A DNA stretch of 64,000 nt, from the NCBI RefSeq assembly GCF_042656585.1, contig NZ_JBHSPG010000022.1. One strand, 5' to 3'. The stretch comes from Thalassorhabdus alkalitolerans (GTDB lineage: Bacteria > Bacillota > Bacilli > Bacillales > Marinococcaceae). Shown here piece by piece: positions 44,094 through 52,698 of the stretch. The notes under the pieces were generated by a model. That model searched no databases and was not told the DNA's origin. It saw only the letters and a program-made list of their open reading frames with translations. Within the stretch, counting starts at the first letter, position 1. Every line of letters begins with the position of its first letter. A program made the position numbers and the translations under genes.

Positions 44094-45038
44094 CTATGGG
44101 GTATAGTAAGGCTGAAAAAGAAAGGGAACTTTTTCTCGTACAAGGGCAAGATAAGCTTTTATAAAAGAAAAATCACTGGTTGTTTGATGGGTGATCAGCT
44201 CTCCCCACCATTCCGTTTCATATCTGCATATCATGCTTAGGTTATACAAAAGAAGGTAATGAATCAGTAATTCATGTAAACCAGTATGCTTCTCCACGTC
44301 AGGAAGAAGGTAATAACGATTTTCATGATCTTGAAGGAGAGTTTTTTTAAAGGCAGAATTCTCTATAAGAGAGGAAGAATAAGAAAGCACGGAAGAACCT
44401 TCTTCTTTCAGTACGGCTTTCATCTCCTTTTTCGAGATCCATTCCTTTACATTTTCTCTTTCGGTCTGGCCTATTGGCTGCTGGCTTTTAATCTCAAAGA
44501 ATTCAGGATGGAACTCTACGGTTAGCAATGGTGGATAATTGTGAATAAAAGTAAAAAGTTCATAAAGCTCAGGGATCTGCAAAAGCAGATGACCCATTGA
44601 CCATTTTTCTCCTTCTACGTGTTTCATGTGGAACATAACGCTGGCCGTATGTGAAAAGAGTCCATTTTTTTGAATTTTTACTTCGTCATCTAAAAAACAA
44701 TAGCTTCTTTTCTTGCGTTTACGAGTACTGACACCGTGGGCCAGCACATGGGAGGAGCTCGGGTAGTGAGGGTCATAGAGAAGGACAGTTCCTTTAAGCA
44801 AATCAACGAATCCATAAAAATAGAGCAAAGGCTGAAGAGCTAAAGGGGAAGAGTCAGCCTGTTCAAAGAGCATCCTGCCAAGCTTCCAGTAATGGGAAAG
44901 AGGGGTGGTGTTGTTGTAACTAAATGCCTTCGCCTCACGAAAGGAGTTGGACTTATAGTGCTGGTAAAGAAATCGCTGAAGCATATCCTGCCCTTCTAAA
45001 GGGAGAAAAAAAGAAAAGGATTGATCGAGAGAATTCAT
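44094..45038 (-). CDS. yaaC: YaaC-like protein
   Basis: A 314-aa protein of the YaaC family, of unknown function. It has no signal peptide or clear catalytic motif; aromatic and charged residues are spread evenly. Its position between gyrA and guaB on the minus strand, against the fork, is the same as in B. subtilis (315 aa), which supports the call. Confidence 0.85.
   Translation of the reverse strand: MNSLDQSFSFFLPLEGQDMLQRFLYQHYKSNSFREAKAFSYNNTTPLSHYWKLGRMLFEQADSSPLALQPLLYFYGFVDLLKGTVLLYDPHYPSSSHVLAHGVSTRKRKKRSYCFLDDEVKIQKNGLFSHTASVMFHMKHVEGEKWSMGHLLLQIPELYELFTFIHNYPPLLTVEFHPEFFEIKSQQPIGQTERENVKEWISKKEMKAVLKEEGSSVLSYSSSLIENSAFKKTLLQDHENRYYLLPDVEKHTGLHELLIHYLLLYNLSMICRYETEWWGELITHQTTSDFSFIKAYLALVREKVPFLFQPYYTP
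44620..44635. promoter_or_regulatory. Degenerate parS-like site in yaaC
   Basis: TGTTTCATGTGGAACA matches the parS consensus at 15 of 16 positions; the mismatch is in the central CG. It could be a weak Spo0J site about 10 kb right of oriC. Confidence 0.5.
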
Positions 45039-45187
45039 GCCTGAGGCTCCTTTTTTAAGTATAAAGAGTTTTTGTGTCCATAGTTTTTTGAATGTTTAAA
45101 CTTCAGATAATTAGCATTAAAAAAAGACAAAAAATGATAAGATATGAAAAATAACATTTTGTGTCCTCAAATCACTCATTGAAATGG

Positions 45188-45209
45188 TGTCTTCTTAGTT
45201 AAGAAGACA
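45188..45209. repeat. Perfect 9-bp hairpin upstream of guaB
   Basis: TGTCTTCTT and AAGAAGACA flank the loop AGTT. There is no T run on either strand. It lies just before the guaB promoter. Confidence 0.55.
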
Positions 45210-45225
45210 GCTTCACATTTGTTTC

Positions 45226-45256
45226 TTGACAGTAGGATACCCAATTGTTACCCTAC
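45226..45256 (+). promoter_or_regulatory. guaB promoter with operator-like palindrome
   Basis: A perfect -35 TTGACA (45226-45231) is followed by a 25-bp odd-centred palindrome (45232-45256, 9 of 12 pairs; outer arms GTAGG and CCTAC). The expected -10 (TACCCT, spacing 17) lies inside its right arm. The overlap suggests repression at this promoter. No PurBox is seen here. Confidence 0.55.
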
Positions 45257-45319
45257 TTAATAATATTTAGAGACTGATTAGATTCAGGGAAGACCATAAT
45301 AGAGAGGATGACAAGTATC

Positions 45320-46777
45320 GTGCGCACAGATAAGTTTGAAAAAGAAGGATTGACGTTTGATGATGTATTGCTGGTTCCGGACCGGTCTGAAATTCATCCT
45401 CGCGAAGTATCAGTGAAAACGACTTTAACAGAAAAACTTCCGCTGAACCTCCCGATCATTAGTGCAGGAATGGACACAGTAACAGAAGCCGGTATGGCTA
45501 TCGCCATGGCCCGTGAAGGGGGACTTGGCATTATCCATAAGAACATGTCTATTGAACAGCAGGCAGAGCTTGTGGATTTAGTAAAAAGGTCAGAAAGCGG
45601 TGTTATTACTAATCCCTTCTTTCTTACACCAGACAGACAGGTATTTGATGCAGAAAAATTAATGGCTAAATACCGTATCTCCGGGGTGCCGATTGTAAAT
45701 GAAAATCAAAAGCTTGTTGGAATATTAACAAATAGAGACCTTCGGTTTATTGAAGATTATTCCATCAAGATTGAAGAAGTAATGACGAGCAATAATCTTG
45801 TTACGGCTCCTGTAGGGACAACCTTAAAGGAAGCTGAAAAAACACTGCAAAAATATAAGATTGAAAAGCTTCCTCTCGTTGATGAAGATGGCACACTTAA
45901 AGGTTTAATTACGATCAAAGATATTGAAAAAGTAATCGAGTTTCCAAACTCCGCCAAAGATAAACAGGGACGTCTTCTTGCCGGAGCAGCCGTAGGTGTG
46001 ACAGAAGATAGTGTTCAACGCGTAAGTGCACTTGTGGATGCGGGGGTAGATGTCATCGTAATTGATACGGCGCACGGTCATTCCAGGGGAGTACTCAACA
46101 AAGTGGAAGAAATCCGCAATGAGTTTCCGGATCTTTCAATTATTGCAGGAAATGTAGCTACAGCTGAAGGAACAAGGGATTTAATTACAGCTGGAGCTGA
46201 TATTGTAAAGGTGGGAATTGGCCCTGGATCTATTTGTACCACTCGCGTTGTTGCAGGAGTAGGAGTCCCTCAAATTACTGCGGTCTACGACTGTGCACAA
46301 GAAGCTGGCAAGCATAACGTGCCTATTATTGCAGACGGCGGCATTAAATACTCTGGAGACATCGTAAAAGCACTTGCTGCCGGAGCACATGCGGTTATGC
46401 TCGGAAGCTTGCTGGCAGGAGTGTCAGAAAGCCCGGGAGAAAGAGAGATTTATCAAGGACGTCAGTTTAAAGTGTACCGGGGCATGGGCTCACTAGGGGC
46501 AATGGAACAAGGAAGTAAAGATCGCTATTTCCAGGAAAAAAATCAAAAGCTTGTACCCGAAGGCATAGAAGGGCGAATTCCTTATAAAGGACCGCTTTCC
46601 GATACTCTTCATCAGTTATTAGGGGGTATTCGGGCTGGCATGGGTTATTGTGGCACAAAGACACTGGATGATTTACGAGAAAACGGAAAATTTGTCCGGA
46701 TAACAAACGCCGGTTTAATTGAAAGTCATCCTCACGACGTTCAAATTACTAAAGAAGCACCAAACTATAGCTTGTAA
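45320..46777 (+). CDS. guaB: Inosine-5'-monophosphate dehydrogenase
   Basis: NAD-dependent oxidation of IMP to XMP, the committed step to GMP. TIM barrel with catalytic Cys in GPGSICTTRVV and the mobile flap EGIEGRIPYKG; two CBS domains are inserted (about 95-210). The start is uncertain: GTG at 45320 gives the usual length (485 aa) with GAGAGG 12 nt upstream; ATG at 45308 abuts the SD directly. It is a single-gene unit ended by a strong hairpin. Confidence 0.97.
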   Translation: MRTDKFEKEGLTFDDVLLVPDRSEIHPREVSVKTTLTEKLPLNLPIISAGMDTVTEAGMAIAMAREGGLGIIHKNMSIEQQAELVDLVKRSESGVITNPFFLTPDRQVFDAEKLMAKYRISGVPIVNENQKLVGILTNRDLRFIEDYSIKIEEVMTSNNLVTAPVGTTLKEAEKTLQKYKIEKLPLVDEDGTLKGLITIKDIEKVIEFPNSAKDKQGRLLAGAAVGVTEDSVQRVSALVDAGVDVIVIDTAHGHSRGVLNKVEEIRNEFPDLSIIAGNVATAEGTRDLITAGADIVKVGIGPGSICTTRVVAGVGVPQITAVYDCAQEAGKHNVPIIADGGIKYSGDIVKALAAGAHAVMLGSLLAGVSESPGEREIYQGRQFKVYRGMGSLGAMEQGSKDRYFQEKNQKLVPEGIEGRIPYKGPLSDTLHQLLGGIRAGMGYCGTKTLDDLRENGKFVRITNAGLIESHPHDVQITKEAPNYSL

Positions 46778-46889
46778 GCTAAGACCTGGTCTTCAAAACG
46801 CCATGGAAGGGGCTGAGTTCTCCGGCCCCCGTTTGGGCAGCCAGGAGAGTAGAAGCTGAAGGCTGTTAACAAAGTAAGCAATTTCAATC
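46778..46889. other. Start of the 412-nt guaB-dacA intergenic region
   Basis: Non-coding; a GGGGC..GCCCC-type hairpin lies near 46809-46831. The later part (46928-47189) should hold the dacA promoter, with a TAGAAT -10-like element near 47146 but no clear -35. Confidence 0.4.
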
Positions 46890-46927
46890 GAGCTTTTTCC
46901 TTTATTTCCCGGGAAAAGCTCTTTTTG
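46890..46927 (+). terminator. Terminator after guaB
   Basis: GAGCTTTT and AAAAGCTC form a stem followed by TTTTTG. The loop and right arm contain a Noc-binding-like site. Confidence 0.8.
46904..46917. promoter_or_regulatory. Candidate Noc-binding site (NBS) 3
   Basis: ATTTCCCGGGAAAA matches the Noc palindrome at 13 of 14 positions. It sits within the guaB terminator hairpin. Confidence 0.7.
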
Positions 46928-47189
46928 TTAGTAAGATTTATTACCAAGCAAGAGTCTGGAGCACGGTCACCTTCCTGAATTATCCCCGATTTTACCTTCA
47001 GAATGAAAACTGCGAGAGCAATCTTCTGTCTTCAGGAGCCACCTGGCAGCAAACAAAGCTGTGTAATAGTGAAAAAGCAACAAAAACAGAAGTGAAAAAA
47101 AGATAGAATAGGGTCTCTGGGAATCTATGTTTTTCCATATTCTTATGATAGAATATCTTTTGTGCAAGTCATCATGGAGGTGTAGCAAG

Positions 47190-48527
47190 TTGGGAAAGAA
47201 TTTTTTAGGAACAGGGGCAGCCGCTGTACTTAGTAGTTTAGCAGTTTTTGGATTTGCTGGTTCGGCGGAAGCAAGCGGACCGGATCTAGAAGCTGAGGCT
47301 GCAATTTTAGTTGATGCAGAAACGGGGAAGATTATTTATCAAGATAACATAGATGTAATACTGCCCCCTGCGAGCATGACAAAGATCATGACAGAATACT
47401 TGGTACATGAAGCTATCGAGGAAGGGGAGATCTCCTGGGACCAGACGGTTCCTATAAGTGATAAGGTCAGGGAACTTTCTCACGTTCGAGCTTTGTCAAA
47501 TGTACCGTTAAGACCTGATGAGGAATACACCGTCCGTGAACTGTATGAATCAATGGCTATATACTCTGCCAATGCAGCGACGATAGCATTAGCTGAATTA
47601 ATTTCCGGCTCTGAAACAGAGTTTGTCGATAAAATGAACGAAAAAGCTGCTGAATTAGGGCTTGATGAATATGAGTTTGTCAATTCAAGCGGGTTGAATA
47701 ATAACTCAATGGGAGGCTTGCATCCTGAAGGCACTGGTGCAGATGCAGAGAATATGATGTCTGCCCGGGCAACAGCAAAGCTTGCTTATAACCTGCTGGA
47801 TGAGTACCCGGAAGTGCTGGAGACAGCTAGCATTGGGCGTAAGTCTTTCAAAGAAGGCACAGATGACGAAATAGATATGGTGAACTGGAACTGGATGCTT
47901 CCTGAATTAGATCTTCCTTTTGCCTATGAAGGCCTTGACGGTTTAAAGACAGGGTACACAGACCTTGCGGGAAATGCCTTTACTGCCACAGCGGAAAGAG
48001 AGGATCTTCGCTTAATCTCCGTTGTGATGAGGACAGATTCTCGTGAAGCCCGCTTTGAAGAAACAGCAAAGCTTCTGGATTATGGTTTTGATAACTATGA
48101 ACATGAAGAAGTGGCGGAAGAAGGATACCAAATTGAAGGTCATGAAACATTGCCGGTAAGCAGAGGAACAGAGTCAGAAGTTTCTATTTCAACCGCTGAA
48201 CCTTTAACGTTGCTGCTGCATCGCAATGAAGAGGCTGATGCGTATACACCCAATTTAACGATTAACGGAGAATTCCTTGATGAAGAGAATCAGCTGACAG
48301 CACCTATTGAACAAGGTGAGGTCATTGGGTACATTGATTTTGAATATACTGGTGAGAATAGTGAAGAATATTTAAGTGAACAATTAGAAGAAGCGAAGCG
48401 TGTCCCTGTAATTGTTAATGAAGAAGTTGAAAAAGCAGGTTGGTTTTCTTTAGGCATGCGCAGTATCGGCGGTTTCTTCTCAGGGATGTGGAACAACGTT
48501 GCAGATACAGTAAAAGGATGGTTTTAA
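47190..48527 (+). CDS. dacA: D-alanyl-D-alanine carboxypeptidase DacA (PBP5)
   Basis: Trims the terminal D-Ala from peptidoglycan stem peptides. Starts with TTG at 47190 (GGAGGTG 8-9 nt upstream); 445 aa. Signal peptide ending near AEAS (about residue 28), SxxK motif SMTK (about 60), YSANAAT in the SxN position and the KTG in GLKTGYTD. A PBP5 C-terminal domain and a C-terminal amphipathic helix (FFSGMWNNVADTVKGWF) give membrane attachment. The protein is notably acidic. Confidence 0.97.
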   Translation: MGKNFLGTGAAAVLSSLAVFGFAGSAEASGPDLEAEAAILVDAETGKIIYQDNIDVILPPASMTKIMTEYLVHEAIEEGEISWDQTVPISDKVRELSHVRALSNVPLRPDEEYTVRELYESMAIYSANAATIALAELISGSETEFVDKMNEKAAELGLDEYEFVNSSGLNNNSMGGLHPEGTGADAENMMSARATAKLAYNLLDEYPEVLETASIGRKSFKEGTDDEIDMVNWNWMLPELDLPFAYEGLDGLKTGYTDLAGNAFTATAEREDLRLISVVMRTDSREARFEETAKLLDYGFDNYEHEEVAEEGYQIEGHETLPVSRGTESEVSISTAEPLTLLLHRNEEADAYTPNLTINGEFLDEENQLTAPIEQGEVIGYIDFEYTGENSEEYLSEQLEEAKRVPVIVNEEVEKAGWFSLGMRSIGGFFSGMWNNVADTVKGWF

Positions 48528-48546
48528 TCCCTCTTTTCTTATCTGC

Positions 48547-48575
48547 TTTAACATGACGAAGAATAATGATACAAT
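48547..48575 (+). promoter_or_regulatory. Candidate pdxST promoter
   Basis: TTTAAC and TACAAT are 17 nt apart, about 85 nt before pdxS. An inverted repeat ATAGTAA/TTACTAT lies downstream at about 48587-48611. Confidence 0.5.
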
Positions 48576-48663
48576 ATAGAACGGAATGATAGTAAAAATT
48601 ATCTTACTATTTATAAGGTCGTTTATGATCTAGTTATAAAATGAGCAGGGGGAAAAGGAAAAC

Positions 48664-49548
48664 ATGGCAGATAGAGGTACTGATCGAGTAAAACGTGGTA
48701 TGGCAGAAATGCAAAAAGGCGGCGTCATCATGGACGTGGTAAACGCTGAACAGGCAAAAATTGCAGAAGAAGCAGGCGCAGTTGCTGTAATGGCACTAGA
48801 AAGAGTACCGGCAGATATCCGCGCAGCCGGTGGAGTTGCCCGTATGGCAGACCCTACGATTGTTGAAGAAGTGATGGGAGCCGTTTCTATCCCGGTTATG
48901 GCCAAAGCCCGTATCGGACATATCGTTGAAGCTCACGTATTAGAAGCTTTAGGAGTAGACTACATTGATGAAAGTGAAGTTTTGACTCCTGCGGATGAAG
49001 TGTATCATCTTGACAAAAGAGATTACACCGTGCCGTTTGTATGTGGAGCAAGAGATTTAGGAGAGGCTCTTCGCCGGGTAGGAGAAGGAGCATCAATGCT
49101 TCGTACAAAAGGTGAACCAGGTACAGGAAACATTGTTGAAGCTGTGCGTCACATGAGAATGGTACAAGCACAGGTTAAACGTGTTGTTACCATGTCAAAA
49201 GACGAGTTAATGACAGAAGCTAAAAACATCGGTGCTCCTTACGAGCTGCTTTTAAATATTCAGGAGAACGGTAAGCTTCCAGTTGTAAACTTTGCTGCCG
49301 GCGGAATTGCTACACCAGCGGATGCAGCACTTATGATGCAGCTTGGTGCAGACGGGGTCTTTGTAGGATCCGGGATCTTTAAATCCGAAAGCCCTGAAAA
49401 ATTTGCCCGTGCTATTGTAGAAGCTACCACTCATTATGAAGATTATAAATTGATTGGTGAGTTATCCAAAGGTTTGGGAACAGCAATGAAAGGTCTTGAG
49501 ATTTCTACGTTGGCTGCATCAGAGCGCATGCAGGACCGCGGCTGGTAA
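48664..49548 (+). CDS. pdxS: Pyridoxal 5'-phosphate synthase subunit PdxS
   Basis: Forms PLP from ribose 5-phosphate, glyceraldehyde 3-phosphate and ammonia supplied by PdxT. A 294-aa TIM barrel with the catalytic lysines in VMAKARIGH and VKRVVTMSKD; the DRGTDRVKRGMAEMQKGGV start and the phosphate loop FAAGGIATPADAALMM match the family. SD AGGGGGAAA lies upstream. It is followed by pdxT after 55 nt. Confidence 0.98.
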   Translation: MADRGTDRVKRGMAEMQKGGVIMDVVNAEQAKIAEEAGAVAVMALERVPADIRAAGGVARMADPTIVEEVMGAVSIPVMAKARIGHIVEAHVLEALGVDYIDESEVLTPADEVYHLDKRDYTVPFVCGARDLGEALRRVGEGASMLRTKGEPGTGNIVEAVRHMRMVQAQVKRVVTMSKDELMTEAKNIGAPYELLLNIQENGKLPVVNFAAGGIATPADAALMMQLGADGVFVGSGIFKSESPEKFARAIVEATTHYEDYKLIGELSKGLGTAMKGLEISTLAASERMQDRGW

Positions 49549-49603
49549 GAAATCATCCCGGAGTACATTGCTTATCAATACAAACAAGCAAAGGAGCATT
49601 ATC

Positions 49604-50209
49604 ATGGTGAAAATTGGAGTGCTGGCTCTTCAAGGAGCAGTGCGGGAACACGTGGAATGTTTAGCTGCTCCGGATACGGAAGTCACGATTGTAAAACGCA
49701 CAGAACAGCTGGAAGACTTGGACGGTTTGGTTTTTCCTGGCGGGGAAAGTACCACTATGCGCCGTTTAATTGATAAATACGATTTTTTTGAACCCCTTAA
49801 AAAGTTTGCAGAATCAGGAAAACCAGTATTTGGAACCTGCGCAGGGCTGATTTTAATGTCAAAGGAAATTGCAGGTGAAGGAGAAGGCCATTTAGAACTG
49901 ATGGATATGGTAGTGGAGCGGAACGCATTTGGCCGTCAGAGAGAGAGTTTTGAAACTCTTATGCCTGTCAAAGACATTGGAGAAGACATACAGGCTGTCT
50001 TTATCCGTGCTCCCCTTATTTCTGAAGTTGGTGACAATGTGGAAGTATTGGCCAAATACGGCGAAGAGATCGTGGTAGCCAGACAAGGTCATTTACTCGC
50101 ATGCTCCTTTCACCCGGAATTAACGACAGATTGCCGTATGCATAGATATTTTGCTACAATGGTAAAAGAAGCCAAAGAACAGTTCGCAACACAAGCGATT
50201 TCTTCATAA
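49604..50209 (+). CDS. pdxT: Pyridoxal 5'-phosphate synthase glutaminase subunit PdxT
   Basis: Glutaminase that channels ammonia to PdxS. Starts at 49604 (MVKIGVLALQGAVREH, 201 aa) with AAAGGAG upstream. Motifs: FPGGESTTMRR, nucleophile Cys in GTCAGLIL, and the His and Glu of SFHPELT. The open frame reaching back to 49496 is a shadow of pdxS. Confidence 0.97.
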   Translation: MVKIGVLALQGAVREHVECLAAPDTEVTIVKRTEQLEDLDGLVFPGGESTTMRRLIDKYDFFEPLKKFAESGKPVFGTCAGLILMSKEIAGEGEGHLELMDMVVERNAFGRQRESFETLMPVKDIGEDIQAVFIRAPLISEVGDNVEVLAKYGEEIVVARQGHLLACSFHPELTTDCRMHRYFATMVKEAKEQFATQAISS

Positions 50210-50227
50210 ATTTAATTCGTAGATAGA

Positions 50228-50442
50228 CGCTAGTACTGTTTTATTCTTTTTTCAGAGAACCGATGGCTGGTGTGAATCGGTAAAGAATAAGCAGGAATCC
50301 AGTCTGGAGTGAAGGGCTGAATGTAGTAGGTTCTTCCGGTTCATCCGTCGTTATGGGGTGCTAAGAGGAAGACTGGCGTCTTCAATTTAGGGTGGCAACG
50401 CGGGAAAAGCTCTCGTCCCTTACCAGGGATGAGGGCTTTTTT
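50228..50442 (+). promoter_or_regulatory. T-box riboswitch upstream of serS
   Basis: The T-box sequence AGGGTGGCAACGCGGG is at 50389-50404, followed by a terminator (AAAGCTCTCGTCCCT stem, T run to 50442). Upstream stem-I sequences run from about 50228. Uncharged tRNA-Ser binding should favour the antiterminator and serS expression. A UCC in GAATCCAG (near 50297) is a possible specifier, but I did not fold the leader. Confidence 0.93.
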
Positions 50443-50494
50443 TATGGAGAATAGCAGAAAGAAGACAAACGAACAGAAAAAGGAGGCAAAGATG

Positions 50495-51769
50495 ATGCTT
50501 GATATTAAAGAACTTAGAAATAACTTCGGAGAAATAAAAGAACAGCTTCAAAAAAGAGGAGAAAACATTGGAGAGATCGACCGGTTCCAGGAACTGGATA
50601 AGCGCCGCAGAGAGTTAATTCAAGAAACAGAAACGTTAAAGCAGCAAAGAAATGAAGCGTCACAGCAGGTAGCCCAGCTAAAGAGAGAAAAAAAAGACGC
50701 AGACGAGGTAATAAAGAAAACAAAGGAAGCATCTGCAAAAATAAAAGACCTTGATGTGGAGCTGCGGGAAATTGAAGAAGAGTTAGAAACTTTGCTTTTA
50801 ACAATTCCTAATATCCCCCACGAAAGTGTGCCAGTCGGTAGTGATGAAGATGATAATGAAGAAATAAGAACGTATGGAGAGATTCCGTCTTTCTCTTTTG
50901 AAGCGAAAGCCCACTGGGATCTGGCAACAGAGCTAGGAATTGTGGAGTTTGAGAGAGCAAGTAAAGTGACAGGCAGCCGCTTTGCTTTTTATAAGGGGGC
51001 AGGAGCCCGTTTAGAGCGAGCCCTTGTCAACTTTATGATGGATCTTCATGAAGATGAGCATGGGTATGAGGAAGTACTGCCCCCATATATGGTAAATCGC
51101 ACGAGCATGACGGGGACAGGGCAGCTTCCTAAGTTTGAAGAGGATGCCTTTAAGATTAGAGAAGAAGATTATTTTCTTATTCCGACAGCAGAAGTGCCAG
51201 TAACAAATTTACATCGTGATGAAATTCTTAATGGTGAAGAACTTCCGATAGGATATACGGCTTTTAGTGCTTGTTTCAGGTCTGAAGCAGGCTCCGCCGG
51301 CCGTGACACGAGAGGACTCATTCGTCAGCACCAATTTAACAAAGTGGAGCTGGTGAAATTTGTTAAACCAGAAGATTCTTATAAAGAGCTTGAAAAACTT
51401 ACTGGACACGCAGAAAAGGTGCTTCAGCTCTTACACCTTCCATACAGGGTCATGAACATGTGTACAGGGGACCTAGGATTTACTGCCGCAAAAAAATACG
51501 ATATTGAAGTTTGGCTTCCAAGCTACAATGAATATAAAGAAATATCCTCTTGCAGTAACTTCGAATCTTTCCAGGCCAGAAGAGCTAACATACGTTTTAA
51601 AAGAGATGCAAAGGCCAAAACAGAATTTGTTCACACGTTAAATGGCTCTGGTTTAGCGGTGGGCCGCACGGTAGCTGCAATCATTGAAAACTATCAGCAA
51701 GAAGACGGGACAATAAAAATCCCTGAGGTTCTACAGCCTTATATGAAAAACAAAACTCACATCAGATAA
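50495..51769 (+). CDS. serS: Seryl-tRNA synthetase
   Basis: Class II synthetase, 425 aa from ATG 50495 (MLDIKELRNNF), with GGAGG 8 nt upstream; the ATG just before it (50492) is possible. The N-terminal coiled-coil arm that holds tRNA-Ser spans about 25-100. Motif 2 is in FRSEAGSAGRDTRGLIRQHQF and motif 3 in LNGSGLAVGRTVAAIIENYQ. It is controlled by the T-box and ended by a strong hairpin. Confidence 0.98.
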   Translation: MLDIKELRNNFGEIKEQLQKRGENIGEIDRFQELDKRRRELIQETETLKQQRNEASQQVAQLKREKKDADEVIKKTKEASAKIKDLDVELREIEEELETLLLTIPNIPHESVPVGSDEDDNEEIRTYGEIPSFSFEAKAHWDLATELGIVEFERASKVTGSRFAFYKGAGARLERALVNFMMDLHEDEHGYEEVLPPYMVNRTSMTGTGQLPKFEEDAFKIREEDYFLIPTAEVPVTNLHRDEILNGEELPIGYTAFSACFRSEAGSAGRDTRGLIRQHQFNKVELVKFVKPEDSYKELEKLTGHAEKVLQLLHLPYRVMNMCTGDLGFTAAKKYDIEVWLPSYNEYKEISSCSNFESFQARRANIRFKRDAKAKTEFVHTLNGSGLAVGRTVAAIIENYQQEDGTIKIPEVLQPYMKNKTHIR

Positions 51770-51773
51770 AATA

Positions 51774-51807
51774 AGCACTCTGTCTTTGGCGAGACAGAGT
51801 GCTTTTT
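51774..51807 (+). terminator. Terminator after serS
   Basis: AGCACTCTGTCT and AGACAGAGTGCT form the stem, followed by a T run. Confidence 0.9.
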
Positions 51808-51967
51808 ATATAAAGATGTACGTGATTTCGCAAAAAATTACGGAATTCGAAGGAAATAGAAAAGGGAGAAAATTGAAGAATATATTACCAAATGGTCTCT
51901 AGGCGTTGAAATATGTAGAATTGTAAAAAAATCTTTCAATAATTTTGCTTTTTTCTAAAAACGAATA

Positions 51968-51996
51968 TTGCATTAAATTACAAGTTTCCTTATAAT
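51968..51996 (+). promoter_or_regulatory. Promoter of the Lrp-type regulator gene
   Basis: TTGCAT and TATAAT are 17 nt apart, about 145 nt before the regulator start codon. The rest of 51808-52147 is AT-rich and shows no gene. Confidence 0.75.
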
Positions 51997-52147
51997 AATC
52001 TTAATTCATTCTTTTAATTCTTACGAAAATTATAAATAAAGACGTATATGCGTGAAGATATCGTAACACATTCCTATACTTGGAAAAAATCAGCATGTAT
52101 AACGAACAAGCCTAGGAAGAGTACATACAAAAAGAAGTGTGAGAGAA

Positions 52148-52600
52148 ATGAACCATTTGGATAATACAGATTTCGCTATCTTAGGGTATTTGCAGGAAAA
52201 TGGAAAGCGATCATACAGTGAGATTGCTCGTTGTCTTGATGTGAGTGAAGGAACCATTCGTTCCCGAATAAATAAAATGCTTCAGCAGGGAGTATTTGAG
52301 TTTATCATTCATACGAACCCAAATAAAGTAGGCTTAAAAGTCCAGGCGATTATTGGCTTTTCTACTCAACTAGGCAAGCAGGAAGAAATTGCGGGGAAAT
52401 TGCAAAAGTACCCTGAAGTAAGATTTATTGGTGCTTTTTCCGGAAAACATGACCTGATTATTCAGGCCTATTTCAAAAGCAATGAAGATCTTGTTCACTT
52501 TGTAAACAAAGAACTATCACAAATTGAGGGTATTCTCACAGCAGATGTAAGCGTGGAGTTAAAGCAGTATAAAGATTCGTTTTCCTATATTATACCCTAA
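52148..52600 (+). CDS. Lrp/AsnC family transcriptional regulator
   Basis: A 150-aa protein. The N-terminal helix-turn-helix (LDNTDFAILGYLQENGKRSYSEIARCLDVSEGTIRSRI) is followed by an RAM/AsnC ligand-binding domain (about 65-145). Such regulators respond to amino acids or small effectors. It lies 98 nt before a peptide-transporter operon on the same strand, so it may control it, but this is inference. The chosen ATG (52148) has a weak SD; a GTG at 52139 is an alternative. The gene has no counterpart at this site in B. subtilis. Confidence 0.9.
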   Translation: MNHLDNTDFAILGYLQENGKRSYSEIARCLDVSEGTIRSRINKMLQQGVFEFIIHTNPNKVGLKVQAIIGFSTQLGKQEEIAGKLQKYPEVRFIGAFSGKHDLIIQAYFKSNEDLVHFVNKELSQIEGILTADVSVELKQYKDSFSYIIP

Positions 52601-52698
52601 CCCTATAGTAGAAAACTAGTTTTTTGGTAAGCCAGGGTCTCAGCATAAATTTTTAAAATATTCAGTAAAGGAAAATAGAGTTAAATTGAGGTGTACCT

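Noticed and set aside
42731..45319. rRNA operon between gyrA and guaB, as in B. subtilis
   Set aside because: Only the HD-GYP gene and yaaC are present; no rRNA sequence is seen here.
49646..49661. CACGTG-centred sequence in pdxT as parS
   Set aside because: Only the hexamer core fits; the flanks match the 16-mer poorly.
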